A stretch of 44,763 bases of DNA, taken from NCBI GenBank assembly GCA_947363565.1, contig CANAPP010000024.1, forward strand, positions 1 to 44,763. Reading direction: 5' to 3'. Below the pieces are notes generated by a model that was not told the DNA's origin, made no database searches, and was given only the letters and a program-made list of their open reading frames with translations. Within the stretch, counting starts at the first letter, position 1. Each line of letters opens with the position of its first letter. The DNA comes from an uncultured Lachnospiraceae bacterium (GTDB lineage: Bacteria; Bacillota; Clostridia; Lachnospirales; Lachnospiraceae). This document shows positions 1 to 9,020 of this stretch, in pieces. Position numbers and translations under genes: made by a program.

Positions 1-156
1 GTACTTTGGAGTAGACATATCCATTTTTTCATTGTATTTTGCGGAAACTCAAGAAAGCAGATAGGCGAAAGAAATTAAAAAAATAAATCCTCAACTGCAA
101 ATCCCGTATCCGTTAGAATGAAGGGGAAAATATTGTGCCAAAGGAGGTCAGATTAC

Positions 157-993
157 ATGAATACGATCACACAAAGTACCCTGTTATCATTCGGGCAAAG
201 TCTGTATGACAACGAGAAGTCCGAAGCTACGGTCGCAAAATATGTGTTTTGCGTGGAACGGATGATCAAGGAGCTGTCCGGCAGGGAGTTAACAAAAGAG
301 TTTCTCCTTAAGTACCGGGACGGGCTGATGCAGAAGTACAAGCCCCAGACAGTAAACGGAAATATTTCGGCGATCAACGCTTTCCTGGATTTTTGCGGGC
401 TGACAGATATGAGGCTTAAGCTTCTCAAAGTGCAGCGGCAGGTATTCCTTGAGGAGGAAAGGGAGCTGTCTAAAGAGGAGTATACACGTCTTCTTGTGGC
501 GGCGCGCTGCCGAGGTGATGAACGGCTGTACTTGCTCTTAGTGACTTTGGGCAGCACGGGTATACGCATCAGCGAGCTTTGCTATATCACTGTGGAGGCC
601 GTAGAGAGCGGGCGGGCGCAGATACGCCTTAAGGGCAAAAACCGCACGATAATCCTTCGCAGGGAGTTAAGAAAGCAGCTTCTGGCATATGCGGCGAAAC
701 GGGGGATTGAGAGCGGGTTTATTTTCCGCACGAGGAGCGGGAGAGCACTTGACCGTTCGAATATCTGCCATGATATGAAAAAGCTGTGCGCACAGGCACA
801 GGTAGAAACGTGTAAAGTATTTCCGCACAACTTAAGGCATCTGTTTGCGAGAGTTTATTACGGGATTGAAAAGGATCTGGCGCATCTTGCAGACGTGTTG
901 GGGCACAGCCAGATCGAGACTACGCGGATTTACGTGGCAGCCAGCGTGAAAACCCATGAAAAAATTCTTGAAAGAATGGAGCTTATCATCTAA
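157..993 (+). CDS. Tyrosine site-specific recombinase (Xer/phage integrase type)
   Basis: The 278-residue protein has the full tyrosine recombinase set: Arg137 in GIRISE, Lys near 159-161 in LKGKN, His224 and Arg227 in PHNLRH, His250 in LGHS and the nucleophile Tyr259 in TTRIY. Residues 1-95 are the SAM-like core-binding domain and residues 105-278 the catalytic domain. I chose ATG 157 because AAGGAGGT (141-148) lies 8 bases upstream; an in-frame start at 118 has no such site. Enzymes of this family cut and rejoin DNA at paired sites through a 3'-phosphotyrosine link. It is convergent with, and lies at the far end of, the polysaccharide operon. It is therefore the natural candidate to invert the segment at 13757-14059, but that link is inferred. 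It could instead be a remnant of a mobile element; no transposase or phage gene is beside it. Confidence 0.93.
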   Translation: MNTITQSTLLSFGQSLYDNEKSEATVAKYVFCVERMIKELSGRELTKEFLLKYRDGLMQKYKPQTVNGNISAINAFLDFCGLTDMRLKLLKVQRQVFLEEERELSKEEYTRLLVAARCRGDERLYLLLVTLGSTGIRISELCYITVEAVESGRAQIRLKGKNRTIILRRELRKQLLAYAAKRGIESGFIFRTRSGRALDRSNICHDMKKLCAQAQVETCKVFPHNLRHLFARVYYGIEKDLAHLADVLGHSQIETTRIYVAASVKTHEKILERMELII

Positions 994-1017
994 AGCTCCA
1001 GGCAAAGAGGAGTATCA

Positions 1018-1067
1018 CTTTCCGGAATCAATTCCCTTCTATTTAGAAAAGGAACTGTTCCGGAAAG
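1018..1067. repeat. Long hairpin between convergent recombinase and polysaccharide operon
   Basis: Perfect 10-base arms CTTTCCGGAA (1018-1027) and TTCCGGAAAG (1058-1067) enclose further partial pairing (AATTCCC with GGAACTG, one bulge). It sits between two convergent stop codons, where a bidirectional terminator is expected. Neither side has a U-tract, so it could instead be a transcript-end stabiliser or a recombinase-related site. Confidence 0.6.
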
Positions 1068-1093
1068 GCAGTCAGTACCTGCGGGAGTTTGTT

Positions 1094-2548
1094 TTATGAT
1101 GCCCCGTCTCGTTTGAAGATTACATAAAGGGTCTTGAAAAGGATCTTGCAGTCAAGACCGAGAGACCAGTTTTTTATGTACTCAGTATCTAAACGTACCA
1201 CCTCATTAAAATCCGTGATCTTGCTCCGTCCGCTTACCTGCCACAGTCCGGTAATACCAGGTTTGATCGCCATCCGGATTCTGTGGTGCAGGTCGTAAAG
1301 CTCCCATTCATCCACGGTAGGAGGACGCGTACCTACCAGGCTCATCTCCCCTTTCAGCACATTCCAGAACTGCGGAAATTCATCCAAAGAGGTTCTTCGG
1401 ATAAAATGCCCGATTCCACCGGGACGGCCGTGCCTGTTTTTCTTTCCGCTTCCGATGATACGCGGGTCACAGTCCATTTTAAACATAAGAGGACTCCCCT
1501 GTATTTTATTCTGCTTGAGCAGTTCCTTTTTTCTCTGCTCTGCATCCAGATACATGCTTCGGAACTTATACAGCTTGAACTGCCTGCCGCTGCGACCGAT
1601 CCGAACCTGCGAAAAGAATACAGGACCCGGCGATGCGAGGTAGATCAACGGCCCGATGATCAAAAACAGGACAGCCGTGATCAGACATCCCACAAGGCCG
1701 CCGGCAATATCCATACACCTCTTGTACAAAACCTGTCTGGGAGAACTCATGCTTATGCTGGTAGTCAGGACAGTCTCGCCGCCCATAAGTTCCACCTGCT
1801 GAAGTCCTTCCTGGATATTTTCTATTTTTGACAAGGTCAGATGTACGATAATCCCCATCAAGATAAAAGAATCGATCAACTCTCTCGGATAAGCAACCGT
1901 ATTCGGAACTTTGATGAACACCTCGTCTACCCATTCATGCCGCACATAATCTTTTACGCTTTCTATAGAAGCAACAACAGGGACATCCCCGATCTGCTGT
2001 CCGGTCATATCCTTATCAAGGAAAACGATTCCGGATATAACAAAGTCTTCATAGGAAGTATCCTTAAGCCTTAAAAGCACTTCCTGTGCCAGCTCCGATA
2101 CTGTGACAACGATAAGGGAACGCCTTCCCCGGGATGACATTCCTCTTTTTCTTAGAAACATTTTCCGGAATATGCGCCCAAAGTACAACAGAGCAAAATA
2201 AACCACCGCAGTTAAGGGTAAAAGGGCTTCAGGGTGTTCTGCATTCTGTTTTGTCAGAAACAGATGGAGCATTGCGATCAGCATGACTGCACAGACATGC
2301 TTAAAAGATTCTTTGAACTCAACATAGTAGCCGCGTTTCAATATGTCCTGAAAAGGATTGATAAAGAAGGTGACTGCAATCTGGCAAAGCATGAAGTTAA
2401 ACATCTCATTGCGGTACAGTTGGTCGCTGAAGGCTGCCTGGGACTGACAGAAAGCATAAGCAGCCCCGAAAGCAATCTGCATGGATAGCAGATCTAACAG
2501 TAGAAAATCCCAGTACCTTAACCCGCCGTAGATCGATCGTTTATACAT
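1094..2548 (-). CDS. Polyprenyl-phosphate sugar-phosphate transferase (WcaJ/CpsE-type initiating enzyme)
   Basis: The 484-residue protein has an N-terminal membrane region with several hydrophobic segments (about 10-130), a nucleotide-binding-like middle domain (about 140-245), one more strong hydrophobic segment near 285-310 and a cytoplasmic catalytic domain. The catalytic domain carries the family marks KLYKFRSM, RRTSLDEFPQFWNV and SLVGTRP. Known members move a sugar-1-phosphate from a nucleotide sugar to undecaprenyl phosphate, the first membrane step of repeat-unit assembly. The start is supported by GGGAGGAG just upstream. It is the last gene of the minus-strand operon, 24 bases after the flippase gene. 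The sugar cannot be read from the sequence. Confidence 0.93.
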   Translation of the reverse strand: MYKRSIYGGLRYWDFLLLDLLSMQIAFGAAYAFCQSQAAFSDQLYRNEMFNFMLCQIAVTFFINPFQDILKRGYYVEFKESFKHVCAVMLIAMLHLFLTKQNAEHPEALLPLTAVVYFALLYFGRIFRKMFLRKRGMSSRGRRSLIVVTVSELAQEVLLRLKDTSYEDFVISGIVFLDKDMTGQQIGDVPVVASIESVKDYVRHEWVDEVFIKVPNTVAYPRELIDSFILMGIIVHLTLSKIENIQEGLQQVELMGGETVLTTSISMSSPRQVLYKRCMDIAGGLVGCLITAVLFLIIGPLIYLASPGPVFFSQVRIGRSGRQFKLYKFRSMYLDAEQRKKELLKQNKIQGSPLMFKMDCDPRIIGSGKKNRHGRPGGIGHFIRRTSLDEFPQFWNVLKGEMSLVGTRPPTVDEWELYDLHHRIRMAIKPGITGLWQVSGRSKITDFNEVVRLDTEYIKNWSLGLDCKILFKTLYVIFKRDGAS

Positions 2549-2572
2549 GATAATCTCCTCCCAGCCTTTTAC

Positions 2573-4096
2573 TTATCTGAAACTCTTCTTTGCAATACGC
2601 CCGGCCATCTCCTTTAAAAAATAAAATTCTTTCGTCCGCCGGTAGACAAGAAGATAAGCCCCGTTGGGAATTATCAGGCAAAGCATACATTTCTGCAGAA
2701 AACCAAACATACCCTTGCCTGCCGCAAGACATGCAACGCCTGTAACCCCCGCTGCGATAACCGTTACAAGAAGATGCCCCAGATACCGCAGGAAATATCC
2801 CCTCACCGGTTCTTTCAAGCCGTGCCGGTAAAGCCCCAGCGGTTCAATCCAAAAAGGCAATGCGATCATGCTGATGAACGTTCCTGCAAGAATCCCGAAA
2901 ATCCCAAAACGTTTCGCCAGAATCATCGAGATGATCAGATTACAGGGCGGCTCAAGGATGGATTTGTAACGTTCATCCCAAAAAAGTCCCATCGTGCTTT
3001 TGGTGTTTGCCACAGGAATCCGCATACAGTTAATATAAAAATTTACTACGATCAGCAGTACCACCGGACCTGGCAGTAGATAATCTTCACTCAGCCAGAT
3101 ACAGATGAACGGATCATAAAGCCACAGCAGACAGATGCTCATCCATCCGAACAGCCAGGCCGAGAAAAAATTAAGGCGCAAAAAAGCAGTCCTTTTCTCC
3201 TCCAATGACTCTGTGGCATTGAAGTTTCCAAGAGCCGGTGTAATGGCATTGAACAGCGCATTTATCATAACGTTCAAAAATCCCCGGATCATCGTATAGT
3301 TGGAATACATACCCGTGGCTGCGATACCCGCAAACTTTGAAATGAGGATATTATCTGTTCCAAATACTGCCACAGCTCCTATCCGGTGCAAGAACATGGC
3401 AGCTACATTGCGGCGGATATCGCAGAGAACCTCCCCAGGCAGAGGCTTTACCCTTTTCTCCCGGAGGTAAGGGTAAAGCCTGTCCGTTTTCACGGAGAGA
3501 ACCGTATTCTGCAATAGCGTAGCCCCGATTGCGATGAACAGATAATAGACATAACTTCCTGTCAGCATAAGGATACCGATCTGTGCCGCAGTGGCCCCGA
3601 TCGCCACGGCGGTACGGATCAGGCTGTCAATATACTTTTTCTGATACACGAACAGCAGCGTGGATTTGTATGCAAATAGATAAGACACACTGGCATTCAC
3701 CACATTTAACACATAGATCAGCGAAAGCTGCGAAATCCCTTCCGGCATCTCTTTCACAAAGAAATCAAGAAAAGGAGTCAGGGCCAATCCGGCTCCAAGA
3801 ACGATCAGTGCAATGATATAGTATGCACGTCGATAAAGAGCCATAAGTGATTTGATCAGTTCCGTATCTCCTAAGGCTACCGGACGATAAAGACTGTATG
3901 TGACCGAGACTCCAAACCCCAACTCTGCCAGTGAGAGCATGGAGAGGATATCGGTAAATAAGCCGCTGATCCCTAAATATTCTTTTCCGAGAAGAAAGAC
4001 AAATACCCGGCGGGACACAAATTTCAGAACAGCAAGCACAAGCTCACTGACTGCGGCAAATTTCAGATTCTTTACGACGTGGTCTGTCCTGTCCAT
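2573..4096 (-). CDS. wzx: Polysaccharide flippase (Wzx, MOP superfamily)
   Basis: The 507-residue protein has about 12-14 hydrophobic segments. Its N-terminus (KFVSRRVFVFLLGKEYLGIS, then LAELGFG) is typical of Wzx-like lipid-linked oligosaccharide flippases in Firmicutes capsule loci. The expected job is to turn undecaprenyl-linked repeat units from the cytoplasmic to the outer face of the membrane. It stands between a GT2 gene and the initiating transferase. The start site is less certain because the ribosome binding site is weak, with GGAG about 14 bases upstream. Neighbour context makes an unrelated MATE exporter unlikely. Confidence 0.9.
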   Translation of the reverse strand: MDRTDHVVKNLKFAAVSELVLAVLKFVSRRVFVFLLGKEYLGISGLFTDILSMLSLAELGFGVSVTYSLYRPVALGDTELIKSLMALYRRAYYIIALIVLGAGLALTPFLDFFVKEMPEGISQLSLIYVLNVVNASVSYLFAYKSTLLFVYQKKYIDSLIRTAVAIGATAAQIGILMLTGSYVYYLFIAIGATLLQNTVLSVKTDRLYPYLREKRVKPLPGEVLCDIRRNVAAMFLHRIGAVAVFGTDNILISKFAGIAATGMYSNYTMIRGFLNVMINALFNAITPALGNFNATESLEEKRTAFLRLNFFSAWLFGWMSICLLWLYDPFICIWLSEDYLLPGPVVLLIVVNFYINCMRIPVANTKSTMGLFWDERYKSILEPPCNLIISMILAKRFGIFGILAGTFISMIALPFWIEPLGLYRHGLKEPVRGYFLRYLGHLLVTVIAAGVTGVACLAAGKGMFGFLQKCMLCLIIPNGAYLLVYRRTKEFYFLKEMAGRIAKKSFR

Positions 4097-4136
4097 CCTT
4101 AACGCTCACTCCATCTCTCCGATTTTTCCCGATAAC

Positions 4137-5138
4137 TCAGCTCACTGTCCGGCACCGAAAGTGTTTGCCGCACTTGTAAACGGTGCCTGTCCTGTAAAAA
4201 ACTGCCGTGCTGGCATAAAGCATAAGTATTGCCGCCCCAGTCTTTGCATCCCGGCTAAGAGCAATTGCCTTCCAACTGAAATGTCGGCGGATATGTTTCT
4301 GAAAACGTTTGAGCCAGGAAAAAACATGCCCCTTGGCCGCTTTGCTTTCCACCGCCTGCTGGGCAAGACGAACGGCAGCATCCAGCGCGAGCAGTTCAAG
4401 CCCGGGAACCATCTCCGGGTAATAAACGGAAGCCTCCGCACAGATCGCGTTGAGGACAGACAGCACTGTACACCGCTTTTCATCAATGCCGCTGTTGATG
4501 AGACTTCCCGGACGATAAGCATAGTGGTATAAAGGTTCCGGGAAATAACTGACTTTTTCCGCATCCTTCAGTACTTGATAAAAAAACAAAAGATCTTCAC
4601 AGCAGAAAGCGCGCCTGTTGAATGGATGTGACTTTACTGTCTCTGTCCGGTAGAGCTTTCCCCAGACATTCCAGAGAAACGGGGTACGGCGGGCCATGCA
4701 GCATACCGTTTCTTCCCGGGAATAGGTGCGGGATATTTTTGACTTTTTTATCCAGGTATTCTCGATACCGCAGACGCTGATGTCTGCGTTGTTCTCAATG
4801 AGATTGGCATACAGCTTTTCCAAAAGGTCAGGCTCAACATAATCGTCAGAATCGATAAAAGTCACATATTTTCCGTTCGCCCTTATGACCGCCTCATTTC
4901 TGGCGGCAGACAACCCCTGGTTCACCGGAAGGTGTACGACCTGCATCCGGGCATCCCGGGCAGCATAAACATCACAGAGCCGTCCGCTTTGATCTGTGGA
5001 TGCATCATCAACAATGATGACCTCCAGGTTCGGATAAGTCTGGACAGCTATAGAATCCAGACATTTCTCAAGATAGGATTCAACATTGTAGACCGGCACG
5101 ATAATGCTGATCATCGGATTTTTTTCTTCTGTATTCAT
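4137..5138 (-). CDS. Family 2 glycosyltransferase (second of a tandem pair)
   Basis: The 333-residue protein has a GT-A fold start, ISIIVPVYNVESYLEKCL, then IIVDDASTDQSG and the metal-binding DSDD in TFIDSDDYVEPDLL. It should add one sugar to the lipid-linked repeat unit at the inner membrane face. ATG 5138 is preferred over 5150: GGAGGACGAG directly precedes it, and the start overlaps the upstream stop as ATGA, indicating translational coupling. It is clearly a paralogue of the neighbouring gene at 5135-6127, with the same DDASTDQSG and VEPDLLEKLY stretches and a matching CFPF/CPF middle. A tandem duplication is likely. Donor and acceptor are unknown. Confidence 0.93.
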   Translation of the reverse strand: MNTEEKNPMISIIVPVYNVESYLEKCLDSIAVQTYPNLEVIIVDDASTDQSGRLCDVYAARDARMQVVHLPVNQGLSAARNEAVIRANGKYVTFIDSDDYVEPDLLEKLYANLIENNADISVCGIENTWIKKSKISRTYSREETVCCMARRTPFLWNVWGKLYRTETVKSHPFNRRAFCCEDLLFFYQVLKDAEKVSYFPEPLYHYAYRPGSLINSGIDEKRCTVLSVLNAICAEASVYYPEMVPGLELLALDAAVRLAQQAVESKAAKGHVFSWLKRFQKHIRRHFSWKAIALSRDAKTGAAILMLYASTAVFYRTGTVYKCGKHFRCRTVS

Positions 5139-6127
5139 CTCGTCCTCCAATGTCTGATTCGTTTTATCTGCTTATAGATAACCGCCATCCCATAGAAGGG
5201 TATCTCGCCCGCATATAATATGATTGCGGCGGCCGCCACCTTCCTTTCCCGGCACCGCATAAGGGACTTTCGGCTGATATGCCGTCTGGTGTTCCTGCAA
5301 AGTCGTCTTAAGTATCCGAACAGTTGACCGCGGGGAAGGTCTGTCTCCATAGCAAACATAGCCATACGTGTATTCGTATCCAGGGCTATCTGCTGAAAAT
5401 CAGGCAGCACTTCCGGGAAATGAACGGCAGCATCCCTGCAGATCTGATTGTGGACAAAGAGTGCCGTACATTTCCGGTCACTGATTCCGCTGTGAACCTG
5501 ACTATCCTCCCGGTTGACATAATGGTACAACTGAGCCGGAAAATAGCTGACTCTTTTCGCGCGCTGAAACACTTTATAGAGGAACAGAAGATCCTCACTG
5601 TAAAATACACGCTCATCAAAAGGACAGGCTCTTACCAGCCTGGCATCATAAAGTTTCCCCCAGGGCACAAGATTGAAGGGTGTCCCGCGGGCCAGACAAC
5701 AGACAGCCTCTTTCCCGGAAAATGTATCCGCCGCTCCGTCTTTTATCCGGATCCCGTCCGCCCCGCAGATGCTGATATCTGCCTCATTTTCCAGAAGTGC
5801 GTCATACAGCTTTTCCAAAAGATCCGGCTCTACATGATCGTCCGCATCTACAAAAGAGATAAGCCCTCCTTCAGCCCTGCGGATCCCTTCATTTCTGGCG
5901 GCAGACGGCCCCTGGTTTTTCGGGAAATGGATTACCTTTAGACGACGGTCCCTGGCTGCGTAATCTTCACAGACCTGACCGCTCTGGTCTGTGGACGCGT
6001 CGTCGATGAGGAGGATCTCCAGATTCGGGTAGGTCTGGGCAAGCAAGGAATTAAGACATGTTACCAGATACTTTTCCGTATTATATACCGGAACGATTAC
6101 GCTGATCATCGGTTTTTCCTGACGCAT
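5135..6127 (-). CDS. Family 2 glycosyltransferase (first of a tandem pair)
   Basis: The 330-residue GT-A enzyme has ISVIVPVYNTEKYLVTCL, LIDDASTDQSG and the DXD-type SFVDADDHVEPDLL. The C-terminal 100 residues are rich in His/Arg and lack a clear membrane span. It probably adds one residue of the repeat unit. The start has AAGAGGTG upstream. Its stop overlaps the start of the next gene (ATGA), and it lies 21 bases after the GT4 gene. High similarity to its neighbour suggests a duplication that let the two enzymes take related but separate linkages. Confidence 0.93.
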   Translation of the reverse strand: MRQEKPMISVIVPVYNTEKYLVTCLNSLLAQTYPNLEILLIDDASTDQSGQVCEDYAARDRRLKVIHFPKNQGPSAARNEGIRRAEGGLISFVDADDHVEPDLLEKLYDALLENEADISICGADGIRIKDGAADTFSGKEAVCCLARGTPFNLVPWGKLYDARLVRACPFDERVFYSEDLLFLYKVFQRAKRVSYFPAQLYHYVNREDSQVHSGISDRKCTALFVHNQICRDAAVHFPEVLPDFQQIALDTNTRMAMFAMETDLPRGQLFGYLRRLCRNTRRHISRKSLMRCRERKVAAAAIILYAGEIPFYGMAVIYKQIKRIRHWRTR

Positions 6128-6148
6128 ACTGTGTGTTCACCTCTTTCT

Positions 6149-7225
6149 TTACGGAGCTGCCCCTTCACGGCCTGACACCTGCCGGTAATACTCTGCAAGC
6201 TGCTTATGCATCCGCCGGATGCTGTATAAATCCTCCGCTTTTTTCCTGTTTGCCCGGGACATGCCTTCAAGCATCTTTGTATCGCTGCTGCAGCAAAGCA
6301 TCGCTTCTGCCAGCGCGGCAACATCCCCGGGCGTTACCAGGATTCCGTTTTCCGTTCCGACAACCTCCGGGATTGCGCCAACCGCGGTGCTTATAATTGC
6401 CTTACCGGCTGCCATCCCTTCTAGGACAGCTACAGGCAGGCCCTCATGATAAGACGGAAGTATTAAAGTCGAAACTTTTTTTAAGTACTTAAGTTTGGCT
6501 GTCTCATCAATCCAGCCAGGCACGAGAATATGTTTCTCCAATCCCTTTTTTGCGACCAGCTCCCTGACCTTTTCGACTTCACCGTCCCCGGCTATGCATA
6601 CGTTAAGCTTCGGATTCTTCTTAATACCTGTCTCCACTGCCTCGATCAGATCGTAGACTCCCTTTCTTGCTCCAAGCCTCCCGAGCATGAGAAAAGAATT
6701 GCTGCATTCTTCTGTGTCCGCAATTGCAGTCTGAAACAAGTCTGTATCGACGCCATTATTCAGCACCCGGCAATCGGCAATGGGGAGCCTGTCATCAAGT
6801 TCCCTTTTCCACTGCTCAGACAATGCCAGCACCAGATCCGCCTGCCGGAAAAAATCATCCACAACTTGCTTCCGGTGTTTATTAAGACCGTCATAAAAAA
6901 CAAGGTACTCCGCACCATGGATATGTACGACGGCCTTTTTCCCTTCTTTTTTTATCTTTCTCAGATAAAGATTCTTGCGGAAAGTGCTGCCCTTCTCGGC
7001 GGTGTGAATGTGAAACAGGTCATACTGCTTACAGCACCGCAAAAAGCGAAGATATCCGACACAAGAATACAGCAGCCGGACGGGTAATTTCCCGTCTATG
7101 TAAGAAGGAAAACTGTCAATGGTAAACTCCTTATTTAGAATCCGGCTTTCTCGGATTCCCCGGATGACTTCGGCCATTCCTCCGCAGGAACCTGTCTCGC
7201 TTGGTCCAATCTCCAATATTTTCAT
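6149..7225 (-). CDS. Family 4 glycosyltransferase (GT-B fold)
   Basis: The 358-residue protein starts MKILEIGPSETGSCGGMAEV, a GT4 N-terminus with the glycine-rich loop. The C-terminal half has LGRLGARKGVYDLIEA and the E-x7-E signature in HEGLPVAVLEGMAAGKAII, which binds the donor nucleotide sugar in retaining GT4 enzymes. ATG 7225 is chosen because it overlaps the upstream stop as ATGA and has GGAG eight bases before; the in-frame start at 7255 would run into the wzy gene. It should act at the cytoplasmic membrane face in repeat-unit synthesis. Confidence 0.94.
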   Translation of the reverse strand: MKILEIGPSETGSCGGMAEVIRGIRESRILNKEFTIDSFPSYIDGKLPVRLLYSCVGYLRFLRCCKQYDLFHIHTAEKGSTFRKNLYLRKIKKEGKKAVVHIHGAEYLVFYDGLNKHRKQVVDDFFRQADLVLALSEQWKRELDDRLPIADCRVLNNGVDTDLFQTAIADTEECSNSFLMLGRLGARKGVYDLIEAVETGIKKNPKLNVCIAGDGEVEKVRELVAKKGLEKHILVPGWIDETAKLKYLKKVSTLILPSYHEGLPVAVLEGMAAGKAIISTAVGAIPEVVGTENGILVTPGDVAALAEAMLCCSSDTKMLEGMSRANRKKAEDLYSIRRMHKQLAEYYRQVSGREGAAP

Positions 7226-8496
7226 TGCGATTCTCCATTCCGTTGTTTTCCCCAATGTACCGTGCGTTTATCAAGCTCGGCCTCTGCCAGGGCATCAAGA
7301 TTACAGGACATAGGAACCAATGCACAGGCAATCATCGTATAAGGATAGTAGATGGTATTATCTGTAGCATATAAAACGAAACAGTATATACAGATTGCAA
7401 AAAATGTGCATCCTGCCATTTGCCCTGCCCGCAAAAACCAATAACGGATCCGGACAACCAGATAACCGATCAGCCACACCCAGTATCCCACAAAACCGAT
7501 ATTCAGGTACATACGCATAAAGTCATTATGTATCTGCATGATCGTACGCTGGGGATTCTGAAAGATTGTCCCGGAAGCCCAGTCTACATATCGCTCAAAA
7601 CCTGTGCCGCGTCCCATAAATGTAAAATTGACATCGTAGTAGGGCGCCAGATTTTCAAACATATTGACCCGGCCCATCGTATTGATCCCAAGCTTTGCCT
7701 CCAGATATTCAAATAGCCCCATCCGGATTCCCGCTATATAAAGGAAACTCACGAGCATCATCCCCACAGACAGGAAAAGCGCTGTCTGTCTGGCTGCCTT
7801 TTGGGGCATCTTCTGCAGGAGAAATGCCACAAAAACCCCCAGCAGGACTGCCGGTATCGCTATCCGCTTAAGTCCTGCCATAAACAGGAATGTGACTACG
7901 ATCAGCCAAAAGAAAAAATGAGGAGTCTTTTTCCGGTTCAAAAGCAGATAGATCAAAAACGGACCAAATGCAAAGGTCAGGTCATTTACTTCCAGCATCA
8001 TCATCAGCGGACCGCTTTCGGCAGTAAAGGTGACGAGCAGCGTGCGGAATTCTTCCATAAAAGCCGAAAAGCCGCCTTCTGCGATCACGCTCGCAATAAG
8101 CAGAAAATTAGCGGCGCACATAGAGCCAAGACAATACCAGATTCCTTTTTCACCGAACAGATATAATGTAGCCGCTGCCACGCAGACAGAAAGAAGCTGG
8201 GGAACGATCATGCCAAGGCCGTTGGCGATCGTAATGGCATCTGCTGCAGAAGTCAGCCATATAACTGAAGAAAAGAAAAGAGGGATCAGATACGGCAACA
8301 TCTGTACGACAGCATGACGGGCAAGGACCATAAACCGTCCAAGCCGTACTGTTGCGATGAAATTCAGCAGTGCAAGGAGCAAGATTGCAAGTGCACAAGG
8401 ATTTTTCAGGCTGAAATCAACGCCCCCTATCTTAAAATATGTATCCTGTAAAAAAAACATTGCTGTTGACAGTACAATGTAGATGAACGAAATCAA
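7222..8496 (-). CDS. wzy: Polysaccharide polymerase (Wzy/O-antigen ligase-like)
   Basis: The 424-residue protein has about 11-12 hydrophobic segments. The larger outside loop is around residues 260-320 (KLGINTMGRVNMFENLAPYY, GRGTGFERYVDW, QIHNDFMRMYLNIGFVG). An H-N-x-F/Y motif before a glycine-rich helix is typical of Wzy_C/RfaL-like proteins. Its expected role is joining repeat units on the outer membrane face. The start codon is TTG (8496), with GGGAGG seven bases before and a TTGA overlap with the preceding stop. Wzy proteins are very divergent, so the call leans on topology, this loop and position. Confidence 0.85.
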   Translation of the reverse strand: MISFIYIVLSTAMFFLQDTYFKIGGVDFSLKNPCALAILLLALLNFIATVRLGRFMVLARHAVVQMLPYLIPLFFSSVIWLTSAADAITIANGLGMIVPQLLSVCVAAATLYLFGEKGIWYCLGSMCAANFLLIASVIAEGGFSAFMEEFRTLLVTFTAESGPLMMMLEVNDLTFAFGPFLIYLLLNRKKTPHFFFWLIVVTFLFMAGLKRIAIPAVLLGVFVAFLLQKMPQKAARQTALFLSVGMMLVSFLYIAGIRMGLFEYLEAKLGINTMGRVNMFENLAPYYDVNFTFMGRGTGFERYVDWASGTIFQNPQRTIMQIHNDFMRMYLNIGFVGYWVWLIGYLVVRIRYWFLRAGQMAGCTFFAICIYCFVLYATDNTIYYPYTMIACALVPMSCNLDALAEAELDKRTVHWGKQRNGESQ

Positions 8497-9005
8497 GTTC
8501 TAAACCTCCCTGGTATCATAGTAGGTGCGCCGGCCTTAAGGAACTCATCGACAGACGCGATAAATGTCTCCGTGTTAGAACGGTATATATCAAACGCATG
8601 ATTTCCGATGACAGAAAGGGCATACGGCAAGACATTCTCATCCCGGCAGGTATAGATCAGATTCATCTCATGCAGCTTAAGCGGAAGTTCCAGTTGATGA
8701 TCATCCACATGTTCCCCGTATTTGGCAAGTCTGGGAACAACGATAGTCTTTTTCCTGCGCTTTACGGCGTCAATGATCGTACCGGCGCCGCCGTGTGTGA
8801 TGAGAATATCACACGCCTCGATCATCTCCCCAAACTGTTTTCGGTCGTAGAACGCCTGATAATGACAGCAAGCCGGGATATAATCTGCGGTGCCTGCCTG
8901 GATAAAGACTTCTTCCGTAATCACCCGCTCCTTGACTAACCGATCCACTTTCTTCAATAAACGGTCAAAGGGAAATTTCTGAGTTCCAACTGTTACAAAA
9001 ATCAT
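8493..9005 (-). CDS. pssE: PssE/Cps14G-type glycosyltransferase subunit (Alg13-like)
   Basis: The 170-residue protein MIFVTVGTQKFPFDRLL carries the GT28 C-terminal marks THGGAGTI and PRLAKYGEHVDDHQLEL. In this family the Alg13-like half binds the UDP-sugar and works with a membrane-bound Alg14-like partner, encoded here by the gene just upstream in the operon. Together they usually add the second sugar (for example Gal or GlcA in known capsules) to the lipid-linked primer. ATG 9005 is preferred over GTG 9014 because GAGGTG lies six bases before it. Confidence 0.92.
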   Translation of the reverse strand: MIFVTVGTQKFPFDRLLKKVDRLVKERVITEEVFIQAGTADYIPACCHYQAFYDRKQFGEMIEACDILITHGGAGTIIDAVKRRKKTIVVPRLAKYGEHVDDHQLELPLKLHEMNLIYTCRDENVLPYALSVIGNHAFDIYRSNTETFIASVDEFLKAGAPTMIPGRFRT

Positions 9006-9020
9006 AACTGTCACCTCATC

